A stretch of DNA of 32,595 nt. Source: Marinilabiliaceae bacterium (lineage in GTDB: Bacteria; Bacteroidota; Bacteroidia; Bacteroidales; Marinilabiliaceae). Shown piece after piece: positions 24,145 to 32,595 of the stretch (positions are counted from its first letter, which is position 1; each line of letters starts with the position of its first letter). The notes beneath the pieces are model-generated. The model was not told where the DNA came from. It did not search any database and saw only the letters and a program-made list of their open reading frames with translations. The position numbers and the translations under genes are program-made. The stretch covers positions 1 to 32,595 of the forward strand of contig JAEINY010000049.1 in the NCBI GenBank assembly GCA_016342595.1, written 5' to 3'.

Positions 24145-25476
24145 TTACACACCATTATTTTTTCGTAACATTTTTAAATATGCAATCATCTCTTGTAATT
24201 TTGCAATTAAAAATGAAATATTATCCTCGTCATTCTTTCTGAAATTAGCGTTAAAATTATCATATATCATTCTTTCTGAAAAGGGTTTTAAATCTGTCCT
24301 ATATGCTTTGCTCAATACTCTTGAAGCCGCTCTTTGATTCTCACCATCATAAACCAATCCGACATATTTCTGCGCTACATGAAATAAACTCAAACTCTCT
24401 CTACTACCCTTATAAATGATTTGCTCTAAAACTATATTCTCTAATTTGACATCTTCATTATCACCACTATCAATGAATTCCTTGTATTGCTGAAATATTT
24501 TGCCTATTTCGACACTTAATGTATTCTTATAGCCATACTTTTCGATGCAAAACTCCTGGAATTTTGGAAAACTAGTTCTTTGCTCAATCCAAATATACAA
24601 TTCTTTAATCTCTTCAATAGTATTTTCTGAATTGGTGTTTAAGATTGCTGATAATTTCGTTTCAACATATTCACAGACCAGCTCCTTACAATACCCAGTA
24701 TGGATATAAAAAGAAATAATAAACTCTTCACGTTCTTTTATACTTTCAATTTTTGATAATTCTGTCTGCACAAACTCAATCACAGTTTTATTAAACTCTA
24801 CTTTTTGACCACTGTTTTTAGGTTCAAATTTTGCAAGAGGATTAATATATTTCATCTTGAACGATACCTCTGGTTGTAACTCTAGCTCCTTATATTGAGA
24901 ATCCCAATCCATCTCTAGGGTTAAGATTAACTCTTTGAGATCTTGTAAGCGTTGCTCATTTCTTCCTTGTAATTCATATTTTTGTACAATTTCAGTCGGC
25001 AAGTCTGCATTATTCTTCAGGCATCTTACTATTTCCTTATAATCTTGCCGGAAAGTATGTTCAGACTTTTCTTCCAACTCATACGTCTCGTATTTATCCT
25101 CTAGATTAGTATTAATGCCAAATTCTTGATTCAACATATTAACTAACACAAAAATCTGATTAACTGCAGAATAGTAATTGCACAGCAATTTATAATCATT
25201 TTGATTAGTTGGATAATGAGCCACTAAGCCAAACTCGATATCATCAATTTTATCTTTAATTCCGATGAAAGAATTTACAATTCTAATAGTATACCTTTTT
25301 AATCTTTTATCTGAATTTTCGTCGCACAATCCATAATATTGGTCTCTCAGCTCCTTTTGAACGACTTTTCTCTGTTCTACTATTTCTGAAGATATATCAC
25401 ATTCCCTTAGTTTACTTGTAAACTCCATTGAAACATCTTCAAAAAACGAATCAAAGTATTCCAAAATATAGTCCAT
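24145..25476 (-). CDS. Unknown protein of about 443-454 aa, mobile-element neighbour
   Basis: I do not recognise this protein. It is almost wholly helical and acidic, with no membrane helix, signal peptide, P-loop or metal motif. It has a helix-rich N-terminal part (to about 150), charged repeats such as RNEQRLQDLKELILTLEMDW in the middle, and a basic C-terminal end. The ATG at 25476 (MDYILEYFDSF) is preferred; an ATG at 25506 and a TTG at 25509 add 10-11 residues in frame. It has its own terminator and lies beside the mobile-element genes. In comparable elements this slot often holds a regulator or cargo gene, but nothing in the sequence decides between regulation, replication and defence. 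Confidence 0.7.
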   Translation of the reverse strand: MDYILEYFDSFFEDVSMEFTSKLRECDISSEIVEQRKVVQKELRDQYYGLCDENSDKRLKRYTIRIVNSFIGIKDKIDDIEFGLVAHYPTNQNDYKLLCNYYSAVNQIFVLVNMLNQEFGINTNLEDKYETYELEEKSEHTFRQDYKEIVRCLKNNADLPTEIVQKYELQGRNEQRLQDLKELILTLEMDWDSQYKELELQPEVSFKMKYINPLAKFEPKNSGQKVEFNKTVIEFVQTELSKIESIKEREEFIISFYIHTGYCKELVCEYVETKLSAILNTNSENTIEEIKELYIWIEQRTSFPKFQEFCIEKYGYKNTLSVEIGKIFQQYKEFIDSGDNEDVKLENIVLEQIIYKGSRESLSLFHVAQKYVGLVYDGENQRAASRVLSKAYRTDLKPFSERMIYDNFNANFRKNDEDNISFLIAKLQEMIAYLKMLRKNNGV

Positions 25477-25509
25477 AATTATCAATTTTGGAAAGCTAAA
25501 ATACATCAA

Positions 25510-26544
25510 ACCAAATCAATAAAAAAATACTATTTAAAAATATGAATATTCTGAAATTTCATTGTCTCGTCTAAAAATTGGCACCACTGATAGGTATTTC
25601 ACCACAATTATCTACCTAGATTTGAATCTGACATACAATAGCAATAAGTCCATTATTAATATAAGCAAAGGAAACTTCGCCATTAGTATTTGTGGAATTA
25701 CGACCCTGAATTTCCAGCTCAACTTTCACTCCTAATATTCATATATCACTACTTATCTCTAACACATTATAAGTAGATATTTTACCAATTTAAATTTGCC
25801 CTGAATGCAAATAAGATGATACCATAGAAAATCTTGATGAAAGCAAAAATATTTGGCGTGGCCCTTTCCTTTTTCTGAAAAACCCTTATTTATTCAGCAT
25901 TATTATGCCTTCCTAACGCTAACACAGCCTTTTTCACACCATTACACCCTATGAACATTTAAGAAAAATGTACTTTTTCCTACAAAAACGTACTTTTCCC
26001 TTCTTTATCGTACTTTTTTTCTATTATTCCGATACTTTTCCCAACTAAACTCTACTTGTTTCCAACAATTCGGAATTGTAATCATATAATAAAGCACTAT
26101 TCTAGAGAATTCTGGATTGAGACCTTGAAATATTGGTTTTTACTATGCATTACACTCAAATTTTCAGCTTATTTGAAGTTTTTTCGCACCATTGTAAAAC
26201 TTTATCATATCATTTGTATAAGTGAAGACAGTTAAATTTCCAACACACCTTCATAAGTTAATGCTATATTGTGTGTTAAGTTTATTTATAGGGTAAGCAA
26301 GAATGTCGTTTGACATACAAATTGCCATACATTTGATGGAAAAAACCAGTAATAAATAGCAGAAAAAACTGTTGAAAACTTTCTTTGCATATTGTTGGAT
26401 ACAGCCAAATTTTAGAGCTCATAGAACTAATAACTCCCAGCTATTTGATTTTTAGCCAGGAATTTTTGTAATGTACATAGCAGCAATGCAGATATATAAT
26501 TTGCAAATTACCCTTTTAACTTTATTTAGATTAGATATTTTTTG
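25510..26544. other. Long AT-rich intergenic region without genes
   Basis: No ORF with coding character is seen on either strand over more than 1 kb. The stretch holds the 20-nt periodic repeats at 25962-26040 and otherwise homopolymeric A/T tracts. It is where an integrase gene or element end would be expected for the replication genes to the left, but I find no recombinase motifs. It may be a decayed element end. Confidence 0.5.
25962..26040. repeat. Tandem GTACTTTT repeats with about 20-nt period
   Basis: GTACTTTT starts at 25970, 25990 and 26010, and a variant ATACTTTT starts at 26032. The spacing of 20, 20 and 22 nt places every copy on nearly the same DNA face. Flanks are also alike (C-rich end, A-rich lead). 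Such arrays suit iterons or arm-type integrase sites. Fewer than four full copies and no unique spacers rule out a CRISPR array. Confidence 0.55.
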
Positions 26545-26575
26545 TTTGTACGTTCGTGTTTTAATACTTTATTTG
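26545..26575 (+). promoter_or_regulatory. Candidate Bacteroidota-type promoter for the exported two-gene unit
   Basis: TTTG at 26545-26548 and TTTATTTG at 26568-26575 are 19 nt apart. This fits the Bacteroidota consensus of TTTG near -33 and TAnnTTTG near -7, with one mismatch. It lies 110 nt upstream of the first gene, leaving a leader of about 100 nt. Confidence 0.4.
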
Positions 26576-26685
26576 AGCATATTAATCTAAGTTTTAAGTG
26601 ATTTTATCAAAAGGAACCATTTAGAGTCTTGAAATAGGGTACTATCTACACGTAATTGCAACATTAATTTAGATTTCGAGTTGCT

Positions 26686-27306
26686 ATGAAAACATTTACA
26701 TTCTTATTGCTTTCATTTTTTATTTGTCACACATTGTATTCACAAGAAAAAATAATGGGTGGTTCAACTGCAAAAATGGAAGTAAACAAATCATCTATAC
26801 CCAATTATAAATTGATCCAAAGTTTAAAAAATCTACATAATGACAGTATAGCAAGCCGAACTGGTCAGGCGGTTTTAGCTTCAATACAGGCTGGTAGTCA
26901 TAAAATAATGTCATTTACACCAAGTAATAAAAATCCCAATTTACCTATTAATTGGCATGCTAGCAAGGATATTAATTTACTTGCAACAAAAGATAGTCTT
27001 GTTTACTTTTTGAATGTTAGTGATACTATAAAAACGCTACATTTTGGGACATCTTTTAAATCAAAGGAAACTAAACAAATTGAAATTTCTTATGAAAGCA
27101 GTTCTAAAGTGAATATTTCAGTTAGCATTTTTGATAATTCACTTAGTAAGTTTGTTGTAAAAAGAGAAAGTGTTTTACCACCTGGATTAAACGATAGTTA
27201 TTCTATACCTATTGATGATATTGATACAGATTCAATGATCTTGTTGGATTTTTATAAATCAGCCTTAGGAGGATTTAGTTTGTATTCAATCAATCTAAAT
27301 AGGTAA
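26686..27306 (+). CDS. Exported protein of unknown function, 206 aa
   Basis: The N-terminus is a clear signal peptide (residues 1-20, FTFLLLSFFICHTLYSQ), with cleavage likely near residue 19-20. The mature part is Ser/Lys/Asn rich and predicted mainly beta, without cysteines or a recognisable domain. It lacks a T9SS sorting tail, so it probably stays periplasmic or reaches the surface by another route. It is followed after 2 nt by the large cysteine peptidase on the same strand. A partner role (inhibitor, chaperone or surface anchor of the peptidase) is plausible but inferred only from position; small inhibitor genes beside C10-type peptidases are known. Confidence 0.8.
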   Translation: MKTFTFLLLSFFICHTLYSQEKIMGGSTAKMEVNKSSIPNYKLIQSLKNLHNDSIASRTGQAVLASIQAGSHKIMSFTPSNKNPNLPINWHASKDINLLATKDSLVYFLNVSDTIKTLHFGTSFKSKETKQIEISYESSSKVNISVSIFDNSLSKFVVKRESVLPPGLNDSYSIPIDDIDTDSMILLDFYKSALGGFSLYSINLNR

Positions 27307-27308
27307 TT

Positions 27309-30300
27309 ATGAAAAAGATTTATATTCTACTTATTTTATTTTCTTGTGTGATTAATGTTAAAGGAGAAGTAATTGACACCTTAACAGCCCAAAAAGCAGC
27401 TTTGTTTTATGGCAATCAAAAATGGGAGAACGTTTCAATAATTGACTACAATTTGTTTTACGATCCAATTACAGAATTGCCAAAAGCTTACATATTCACT
27501 CTTGATATTTCCCCCATAAAGAATGATTTTGAGCAATTTAGTTCAGATTTATCACAATTATTGGTACAGAGCAATAAAGACCATATATGCAAAACAACTA
27601 TTTCGCATAAATCATTAAAAGATAAAATCATAAGTAGATATGGGACGGTAGTTATTTCTGCTAATGATGATTTGCCAATACTTCTATTAAGACATGGAGG
27701 GGTACATCAATTTTATATCCAAAATGAAAAGTTAAAAAATAATATTAATAATGTATGGAAAAATCAAAGTGTTAATTATAATAGAAGGTACTTATTAAAT
27801 GCGATTAATGCATTTCCATCATATAAAAAAGGAAATGATATAATATTATTTAATGAAAATAATCCTATCAATAAGTCCAACATACATAGAAAAAGAAATA
27901 TTATTAAGAAGTTTAGTAAGATAAATCAAAAAAGTAAGTTTCGCTCAGAATGGGATAAATTCCTGAAAAGTGTTGACGATACTCAAAAACTAAAATCAAG
28001 TTCTATTAATAGCACTGACAATCTTGTATTAGGAGCGATTATTGAACAAGGATATATAGATGGAGTTCCATATTACAACCAAGATGAATGGTCAAATTCG
28101 GTTTGTTCAGAAGTTTCCACAGCTCAAGTACTTGGCTACTGGGATGATTTATACCCAAATCTAATTGATTGGGGTAATGATGATTTTAATGACAATTTTG
28201 AAGGTGTTGATGATATTGTTAGGGATTTAATGGTAGCAATGAAATGGAATGCAACAGATTGGACTCTAGTTAGTAATATGTTGCCGGGAATGGAGGAATT
28301 CTGTAATTCTTCTACATATCGAAATAATTTAGACTTCTCTTTTAATAGGGATAATATTGTGTGGTGGTCTACAATTAAGAATAATATTAATGACTATCGT
28401 CCAATGGTTGTAGGAATATTTGGGGATTATGAAGATGGAGATGGTAATCAGCTTAGCTTAATTGGTCATGCGATGACTTTAGTAGGTTATGTTGAAGAAG
28501 AAAGTCCTGATGTTCGCTTAATTGTTGTTCACCCCAATCAAAATGGGAATGGTGCTGTGTGGTCAGATGACTTTGAGATAAACTTCGACATGCCAGATAA
28601 TGGAGACATGATTATATGGAAAATTTATCCTGATGGAGAAGATAATATAAATCCTACGTTAACATTTAACTCACCTAATTCAGGAGGAACTTATAGTGGA
28701 ACTATACCATTAAATATTTCTGCAACAGACGAAAGTGGTATTTGGTGGATTGATTTTCAATATTCTACAAATGGTATAAATTGGATTGATATTCCTTCGC
28801 TTTACAATACAAGTCATGATATTACTAGTTTTAATCACAATTTCAATTCGATTAGCAGCATTGAATATGCAGAAAATGTATGGATAAGGGCTCGTTCTGT
28901 GGATAATTGGGGACAAAACACTTCTGAATGGGATGTAATAGATAACCCTATTACAATTGATAATAGGGCTCCACAGCCATCCTATATAGTAAGTTCAGTT
29001 CAGCTGACCCCTAGTTCCGGTGTGGAACCAAATTCTTCGGTTACAGTTTCAGGAACAGCTTTGTACGATTTAGGTACAAATGTCACAGGATTAGTTGAAA
29101 TATCAGCAGGCGATAACACATGGACTGCAAGTATAAATAACGGCTCATTTTCACGTGACATATATGCACCGGAGAACTCTGGATATGTAACAGTTTGGAT
29201 TACTGATGGTACTCTAGAGGCAACAAATCAAGCATATCTGAGTGTAATGAATGAAGGAAATGGGGATAACTTTAACTTTTATAGATCAGCAATGTGTCAG
29301 GATGTTGAAAGCTCAGACCCGTATGATCCTATAAATGAAACACATTATTTTAGATCAGATGATGAAATTGCCTATTGTTGGACTCATATGACTAACTTAT
29401 ATACCCCAGTTCGTATTAGATGGGAATGGGATACTCCAGATGGTACTAATCTTGACAACACATATAGTTCGTGGACGGATGATCCAGCAGATTCCGGATA
29501 TGATTATTGGTATTGGTGGAAATTATGGAGTGGCTATTACATAAGTGGACACCAACAATCTGATAGAGAAGGAAGACATAGTGTAAATATTTTCGCCCGT
29601 GAAGAAGGTGGTTCTTATGAATTTATGGAATCTCAATATTACATAATTAGTTATGATTTCAAAGAACACGTGCTATGTAAAAATATTGTCAGTGATAATC
29701 CTTCAGGTGAAACAAACACTTTTTATCAAAATGACACAAGAGTTTATACCTGGAGTAGATATACAGATGTGAGTGAATCTGTTGTTGTCAGAACTGAATG
29801 GTATGAACCTAATGGAACTATGTATTATACTGATGACTATAGTTTATCAGATCCAGGTCAAGGTTATTACTATCCAGATCATATGCAATGGTCTTGGATT
29901 AATATCAATGGTTTTAATGCTGAAAATAAGTGTGGAGATTGGGAAATAAGGAAATATGAACAAGATCCTTGGGGCAATTGGGATTTACTTTATAGTGAGA
30001 AATTTAAAATTCTTGAATCTCCAAATGTTCAGCCTCAATTAAATACTTCTGTATCTGATGAAAATTCATATGAGGATTCAGACATTATTATCAATATTAA
30101 TTCAACAGATAATACCTATATTAAAAAGGTTATACTTTATTGGAATGACGGTACTGAACATCAAACTGAATGGGATAATATCTTTTCTAGTTCTCATTAT
30201 ATAAGCTATAATATTGGACAATATACGGAAGGTACAGCAATTCAGTATTGGGCTAAAATCTTTGATTCATCTGGCAATATGAATGAAACAGATAGGAAAG

Positions 30301-32183
30301 TGCTAACTGTTAAAGATTCTGACACAACAGGACCAATCATTAGTAATATTCAAATAACGGAATATAATGGTAATAATGATGGAGTAATACAAGATAATGA
30401 GCAAATTCGAATTAGTTGTAATGCAAGCGACCCAAGTGGTATAAATCAGATTAATTTCTACATTGATGAATTACAAGTTGTATTGAATGGGAATTATTAT
30501 GCAATTACCGGACCTTTTGATGTCGGAGGACACGCCGTTGTTGTAACTGGTATTGACAATGACAACTCACCAGGCTATGCCACTATATATGAATCATTTG
30601 AAGTTGTATCATCTCTTTATTTGAATGTAACCCCTTCGTCAAGGTCAGTAGGTTCGTCACTAGGTATGACAACATTCAACGTTTCATCAAATGTTGAATG
30701 GTCTGTAAGTGAAAGTTCAGATTGGCTGACAACGGTAAAGACTAATGCAACTACATTGTCCGTATCATATGATGAAAACTCAGATACTGAAGAACGCTCT
30801 GCAAGCATCTCTATATCAGGCATGGGAGTTTCTCCTCAAACAGTCACAGTTATTCAGGAAGCCGCTCCATACCTTGATGCATCACCTCAGAGAACTACTA
30901 TACCATATGATTATGAGTGTTGTACTTACATAACTGTTGAATCTAATACTTCATGGAACGTGATAAGCAATGCTTCATGGTTAACTGTAGATTACCTAAA
31001 TGGATCCGAAAGTCGGGATATTCGTTTAGAAACGCTTAATAGTAATACATCTGCAAATCCGCGTCATGCAACTTTAACGATTTCTGCAGAAGGTCTTACC
31101 TCCAAAGAACTAACTGTTACTCAGGAAGCGGCTCCTTACCTTGATGCATCACCTCAGAGAACTACTATACCATATGATTATGAGTGTTGTACTTATATAA
31201 CTGTCGAATCGAATACTTCATGGAACGTGATAAGCAATGCTTCATGGTTAACTGTAGATTACCTGAATGGATCCGGAAGTAGGGATATTCGTTTAGAAAC
31301 GCTTAATAGTAATACATCTGCAAATCCACGTATTGGCACGCTTACTTTTACAGGAGATGGAATTGATTTACCGAGAACAGTTGCAGTTACACAGAATGGA
31401 AATAAAATCATAAATGTATCGGAAACTGATATTACTATATGGACGGTACCAGGTTCAAGAAGAATAGATATAGAATCAAATGTGGATTGGTCAGTGCAAC
31501 ATGGTGCTGAATGGTTATCGATAGAACCTATGGAGGGAAGTGGTGATGGAACCATTAGAATTGAAGTTATAAATCCTAACATAACATCAGATGAACGAAC
31601 TTCAGTAGTTAAAGTTTCTGGTGATGGTGGTGTGCCTTTTCAGGATATTTATGTCACTCAACCTGTAACAGAATTTTTAGTTGAATTCGAATCTGCCCCC
31701 CCAGGAGCAGATATTTGTGCCCAGAATGGACAAGGTTATTACCAATACGGGGAGAGAGTTAGACTGGAAGCTACGCCTTGTGATGAAAATGGATATGAGT
31801 TTTCCCATTGGCGGATAAACTGGTCTAACATTGTGTACGAAAATCCAACCTGGATAACCGTAACAGATGATTGTTGGGTTTATGTTTTCTATAATGAGGT
31901 ATCAACCACTACGGTTGATAAGATTAAAGTGTCTGATGAAATAAGTATTTATCCCAACCCAACAGAAGGTACTTTGTTTATTATTACCTCAGTAGATTCA
32001 CCAGGTGATTATACGATTAAGCTGATTGATTACCAGGGGCAGGTATTGAAAACGGATAAGATAAAGGGTTTATGGGTTAATGAAAATTACAATTTTGACA
32101 TTTCTTCATTTAATTCAGGTCCCTATATTATTGAGATTGAAAGCAAAGAGTTTAGAAAGCGAATTAAAACAGTAAAAGAATAA
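27309..32183 (+). CDS. Secreted multidomain papain-like cysteine peptidase with BACON domains and T9SS tail
   Basis: The 1624-aa protein starts with a signal peptide (about 1-19) and a propeptide-like region (20-235). A papain-like peptidase domain follows (about 245-440): Q258, nucleophile C266 in SVCSEVSTAQVLGYWD, H387 in LIGHAMTLVGY and a following HPN (408-410). This resembles C39-like or C10-like families. Ig-like domains come next (450-650), then two related Trp/Tyr-rich domains (about 655-780 and 785-905), further Ig-like domains (to about 1100) and four BACON-like domains (about 1100-1460). A bacterial-repeat-like domain (1465-1535) and a Por-secretion/T9SS sorting domain with IYPNPTEG (1547-1554) end the protein. 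It is probably exported to the surface or medium, to cut and bind polymeric substrates. The substrate is unknown. Confidence 0.88.
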   Translation: MKKIYILLILFSCVINVKGEVIDTLTAQKAALFYGNQKWENVSIIDYNLFYDPITELPKAYIFTLDISPIKNDFEQFSSDLSQLLVQSNKDHICKTTISHKSLKDKIISRYGTVVISANDDLPILLLRHGGVHQFYIQNEKLKNNINNVWKNQSVNYNRRYLLNAINAFPSYKKGNDIILFNENNPINKSNIHRKRNIIKKFSKINQKSKFRSEWDKFLKSVDDTQKLKSSSINSTDNLVLGAIIEQGYIDGVPYYNQDEWSNSVCSEVSTAQVLGYWDDLYPNLIDWGNDDFNDNFEGVDDIVRDLMVAMKWNATDWTLVSNMLPGMEEFCNSSTYRNNLDFSFNRDNIVWWSTIKNNINDYRPMVVGIFGDYEDGDGNQLSLIGHAMTLVGYVEEESPDVRLIVVHPNQNGNGAVWSDDFEINFDMPDNGDMIIWKIYPDGEDNINPTLTFNSPNSGGTYSGTIPLNISATDESGIWWIDFQYSTNGINWIDIPSLYNTSHDITSFNHNFNSISSIEYAENVWIRARSVDNWGQNTSEWDVIDNPITIDNRAPQPSYIVSSVQLTPSSGVEPNSSVTVSGTALYDLGTNVTGLVEISAGDNTWTASINNGSFSRDIYAPENSGYVTVWITDGTLEATNQAYLSVMNEGNGDNFNFYRSAMCQDVESSDPYDPINETHYFRSDDEIAYCWTHMTNLYTPVRIRWEWDTPDGTNLDNTYSSWTDDPADSGYDYWYWWKLWSGYYISGHQQSDREGRHSVNIFAREEGGSYEFMESQYYIISYDFKEHVLCKNIVSDNPSGETNTFYQNDTRVYTWSRYTDVSESVVVRTEWYEPNGTMYYTDDYSLSDPGQGYYYPDHMQWSWININGFNAENKCGDWEIRKYEQDPWGNWDLLYSEKFKILESPNVQPQLNTSVSDENSYEDSDIIININSTDNTYIKKVILYWNDGTEHQTEWDNIFSSSHYISYNIGQYTEGTAIQYWAKIFDSSGNMNETDRKVLTVKDSDTTGPIISNIQITEYNGNNDGVIQDNEQIRISCNASDPSGINQINFYIDELQVVLNGNYYAITGPFDVGGHAVVVTGIDNDNSPGYATIYESFEVVSSLYLNVTPSSRSVGSSLGMTTFNVSSNVEWSVSESSDWLTTVKTNATTLSVSYDENSDTEERSASISISGMGVSPQTVTVIQEAAPYLDASPQRTTIPYDYECCTYITVESNTSWNVISNASWLTVDYLNGSESRDIRLETLNSNTSANPRHATLTISAEGLTSKELTVTQEAAPYLDASPQRTTIPYDYECCTYITVESNTSWNVISNASWLTVDYLNGSGSRDIRLETLNSNTSANPRIGTLTFTGDGIDLPRTVAVTQNGNKIINVSETDITIWTVPGSRRIDIESNVDWSVQHGAEWLSIEPMEGSGDGTIRIEVINPNITSDERTSVVKVSGDGGVPFQDIYVTQPVTEFLVEFESAPPGADICAQNGQGYYQYGERVRLEATPCDENGYEFSHWRINWSNIVYENPTWITVTDDCWVYVFYNEVSTTTVDKIKVSDEISIYPNPTEGTLFIITSVDSPGDYTIKLIDYQGQVLKTDKIKGLWVNENYNFDISSFNSGPYIIEIESKEFRKRIKTVKE
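30855..31331 (+). repeat. Near-identical tandem duplication of a BACON domain
   Basis: About 210 bases at 30855-31064 recur at 31122-31331, 267 bases (89 codons) apart, with about nine differences. Nearly all of these are synonymous; one changes Glu to Gly. Both copies contain an unusual Cys-Cys pair (YECCTY). This is a recent duplication, or is kept alike by gene conversion. Confidence 0.85.
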
Positions 32184-32434
32184 GCTCGCGTTAGAATAAG
32201 TTGCATCCCAACCTACCATTGTGTTTATATTGATCAATATTGTCGGTAATACCTTGATATCTTAGACTAAAATTCACCTATTTTCTTTTCAAAAAAAATA
32301 CGTTATCTTAGTAGTGCAAAAGTTCGTCAAAAACGAGTCAAAAACACCCCTTTAGGAACTGAACCTTGGGTGGACTTAGCGGTGGACTTACAGGGTGGAG
32401 TAAATAAAGTATTGAGTATAGGAGGATTAGAGCC
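32184..32434. other. Gene-free stretch after the secreted peptidase gene
   Basis: No coding ORF or terminator-like hairpin is seen directly after the stop at 32183. ATATTGATCAATAT at 32227-32240 is a perfect palindrome of unknown meaning. The GTGGACTTA repeat (two copies near 32371-32391) has no clear role. The region links the peptidase gene to the tRNA-Ser-like sequence. Confidence 0.45.
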
Positions 32435-32461
32435 ATGGTTCGTTTTCCTCTCTCTCCGCAT
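32435..32461 (+). other. tRNA-Ser 3'-end-like sequence, possible attachment-site remnant
   Basis: GGTTCG, an AT-rich block and TCTCTCTCCGCA match the T-loop and acceptor end of bacterial tRNA-Ser genes. The preceding 80 bases do not form a tRNA, so a full gene is absent. Such 3'-end copies are left when islands integrate into tRNA genes. The expected T-stem pairing is poor, so this is tentative. Confidence 0.35.
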
Positions 32462-32486
32462 TAACAAAGTGAAAAACACTGCAAAA

Positions 32487-32518
32487 GCCCGTAAAACAAG
32501 CGTTTTACGGACTTTTTT
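32487..32518 (+). terminator. Intrinsic terminator near the right edge
   Basis: CCGTAAAAC (32489-32497) and GTTTTACGG (32502-32510) pair around an AAGC loop, followed by ACTTTTTTG. It lies 26 nt after the tRNA-Ser-like end, where a tRNA terminator would be, supporting the idea of a relic tRNA 3' region. Confidence 0.75.
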
Positions 32519-32595
32519 GTTTCCTCCCAAAAGCAAATAAATGCATAAAAATGTATGTTAGCAGGTGACTTATTCGGTGACCTGGTTTTCCCAAA

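Noticed and set aside
24145-25476. RteC-like regulator assignment for the 454-aa gene
   Set aside because: The position fits elements that carry rteC-like genes, but I could not find the typical C-terminal RteC pattern, so the name is withheld.
25962-26040. CRISPR array
   Set aside because: The repeated unit is only about 8 conserved bases with a 20-nt period, and the spacing is too short for repeats plus spacers. It looks like iterons or protein-binding sites.
31259-31582. 107-aa minus-strand ORF inside the peptidase gene
   Set aside because: It is antisense to the BACON repeats and has no start signal or coding context.
32227-32240. Perfect palindrome ATATTGATCAATAT as an operator
   Set aside because: A single short AT-rich palindrome, not near a gene start and not repeated; such sites are expected by chance in this composition.
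32370-32461. Complete tRNA-Ser gene
   Set aside because: No 5' acceptor strand, D-arm or anticodon arm can be formed upstream of the T-loop-like GGTTCG. Only the 3' end resembles tRNA-Ser.

Overview
The window looks like chromosomal DNA of an AT-rich member of the Bacteroidota. The secreted protein at the right end has several BACON-like domains and a C-terminal type IX secretion (T9SS) sorting domain, both hallmarks of this phylum. The replication genes of a mobile element in the middle are of a type common in Bacteroidota integrative elements.

Left part (about 83-20780, all on the minus strand, so read right to left): a compact defence island. The order of transcription is a WYL-domain regulator, rmuC, hsdM, hsdS, a 195-aa protein of unknown function, a reverse transcriptase (RT), an HD-CE-type phosphohydrolase with a zinc ribbon, the complete Zorya type I system zorA-zorB-zorC-zorD, hsdR, and a 95-aa unknown ORF. 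The type I restriction-modification operon is therefore split. Its methyltransferase and specificity genes are about 11.5 kb from its restriction gene, and two further defence modules sit between them: the RT/HD module and Zorya. A decayed copy of the hsdR 5' end lies just before zorA. The sequence downstream of the HD gene matches the sequence between zorD and hsdR. This suggests Zorya entered by recombination at an hsdR-proximal junction. The RT + HD-CE + 195-aa module is the best candidate for an undescribed or little-described system.

Middle part (20781-26040): replication genes of a mobile element, also on the minus strand: an unknown 454-aa protein, an excisionase-like HTH protein, a P-loop primase-helicase-like protein and a Toprim protein whose CHC2 zinc-finger ligands are all replaced. 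Two intrinsic terminators bound the unit. An iteron-like cluster (AAGTGGT/ACCACTT, five copies) lies between the helicase and Toprim genes. A second set of roughly 20-nt periodic GTACTTTT repeats lies upstream of the unit. No integrase or relaxase gene is present in the window.

Right part (26041-32595, plus strand): a long AT-rich intergenic region with a plausible Bacteroidota promoter, then a two-gene unit. It encodes a 206-aa exported protein and a 1624-aa exported multidomain protein (papain-like cysteine peptidase, Ig-like domains, four BACON-like domains, T9SS tail). The last 400 bases hold no gene. They hold a sequence resembling the 3' end of tRNA-Ser followed by a terminator, which may be an integration-site remnant.

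All functional names come from motif reading alone; no database search was possible.
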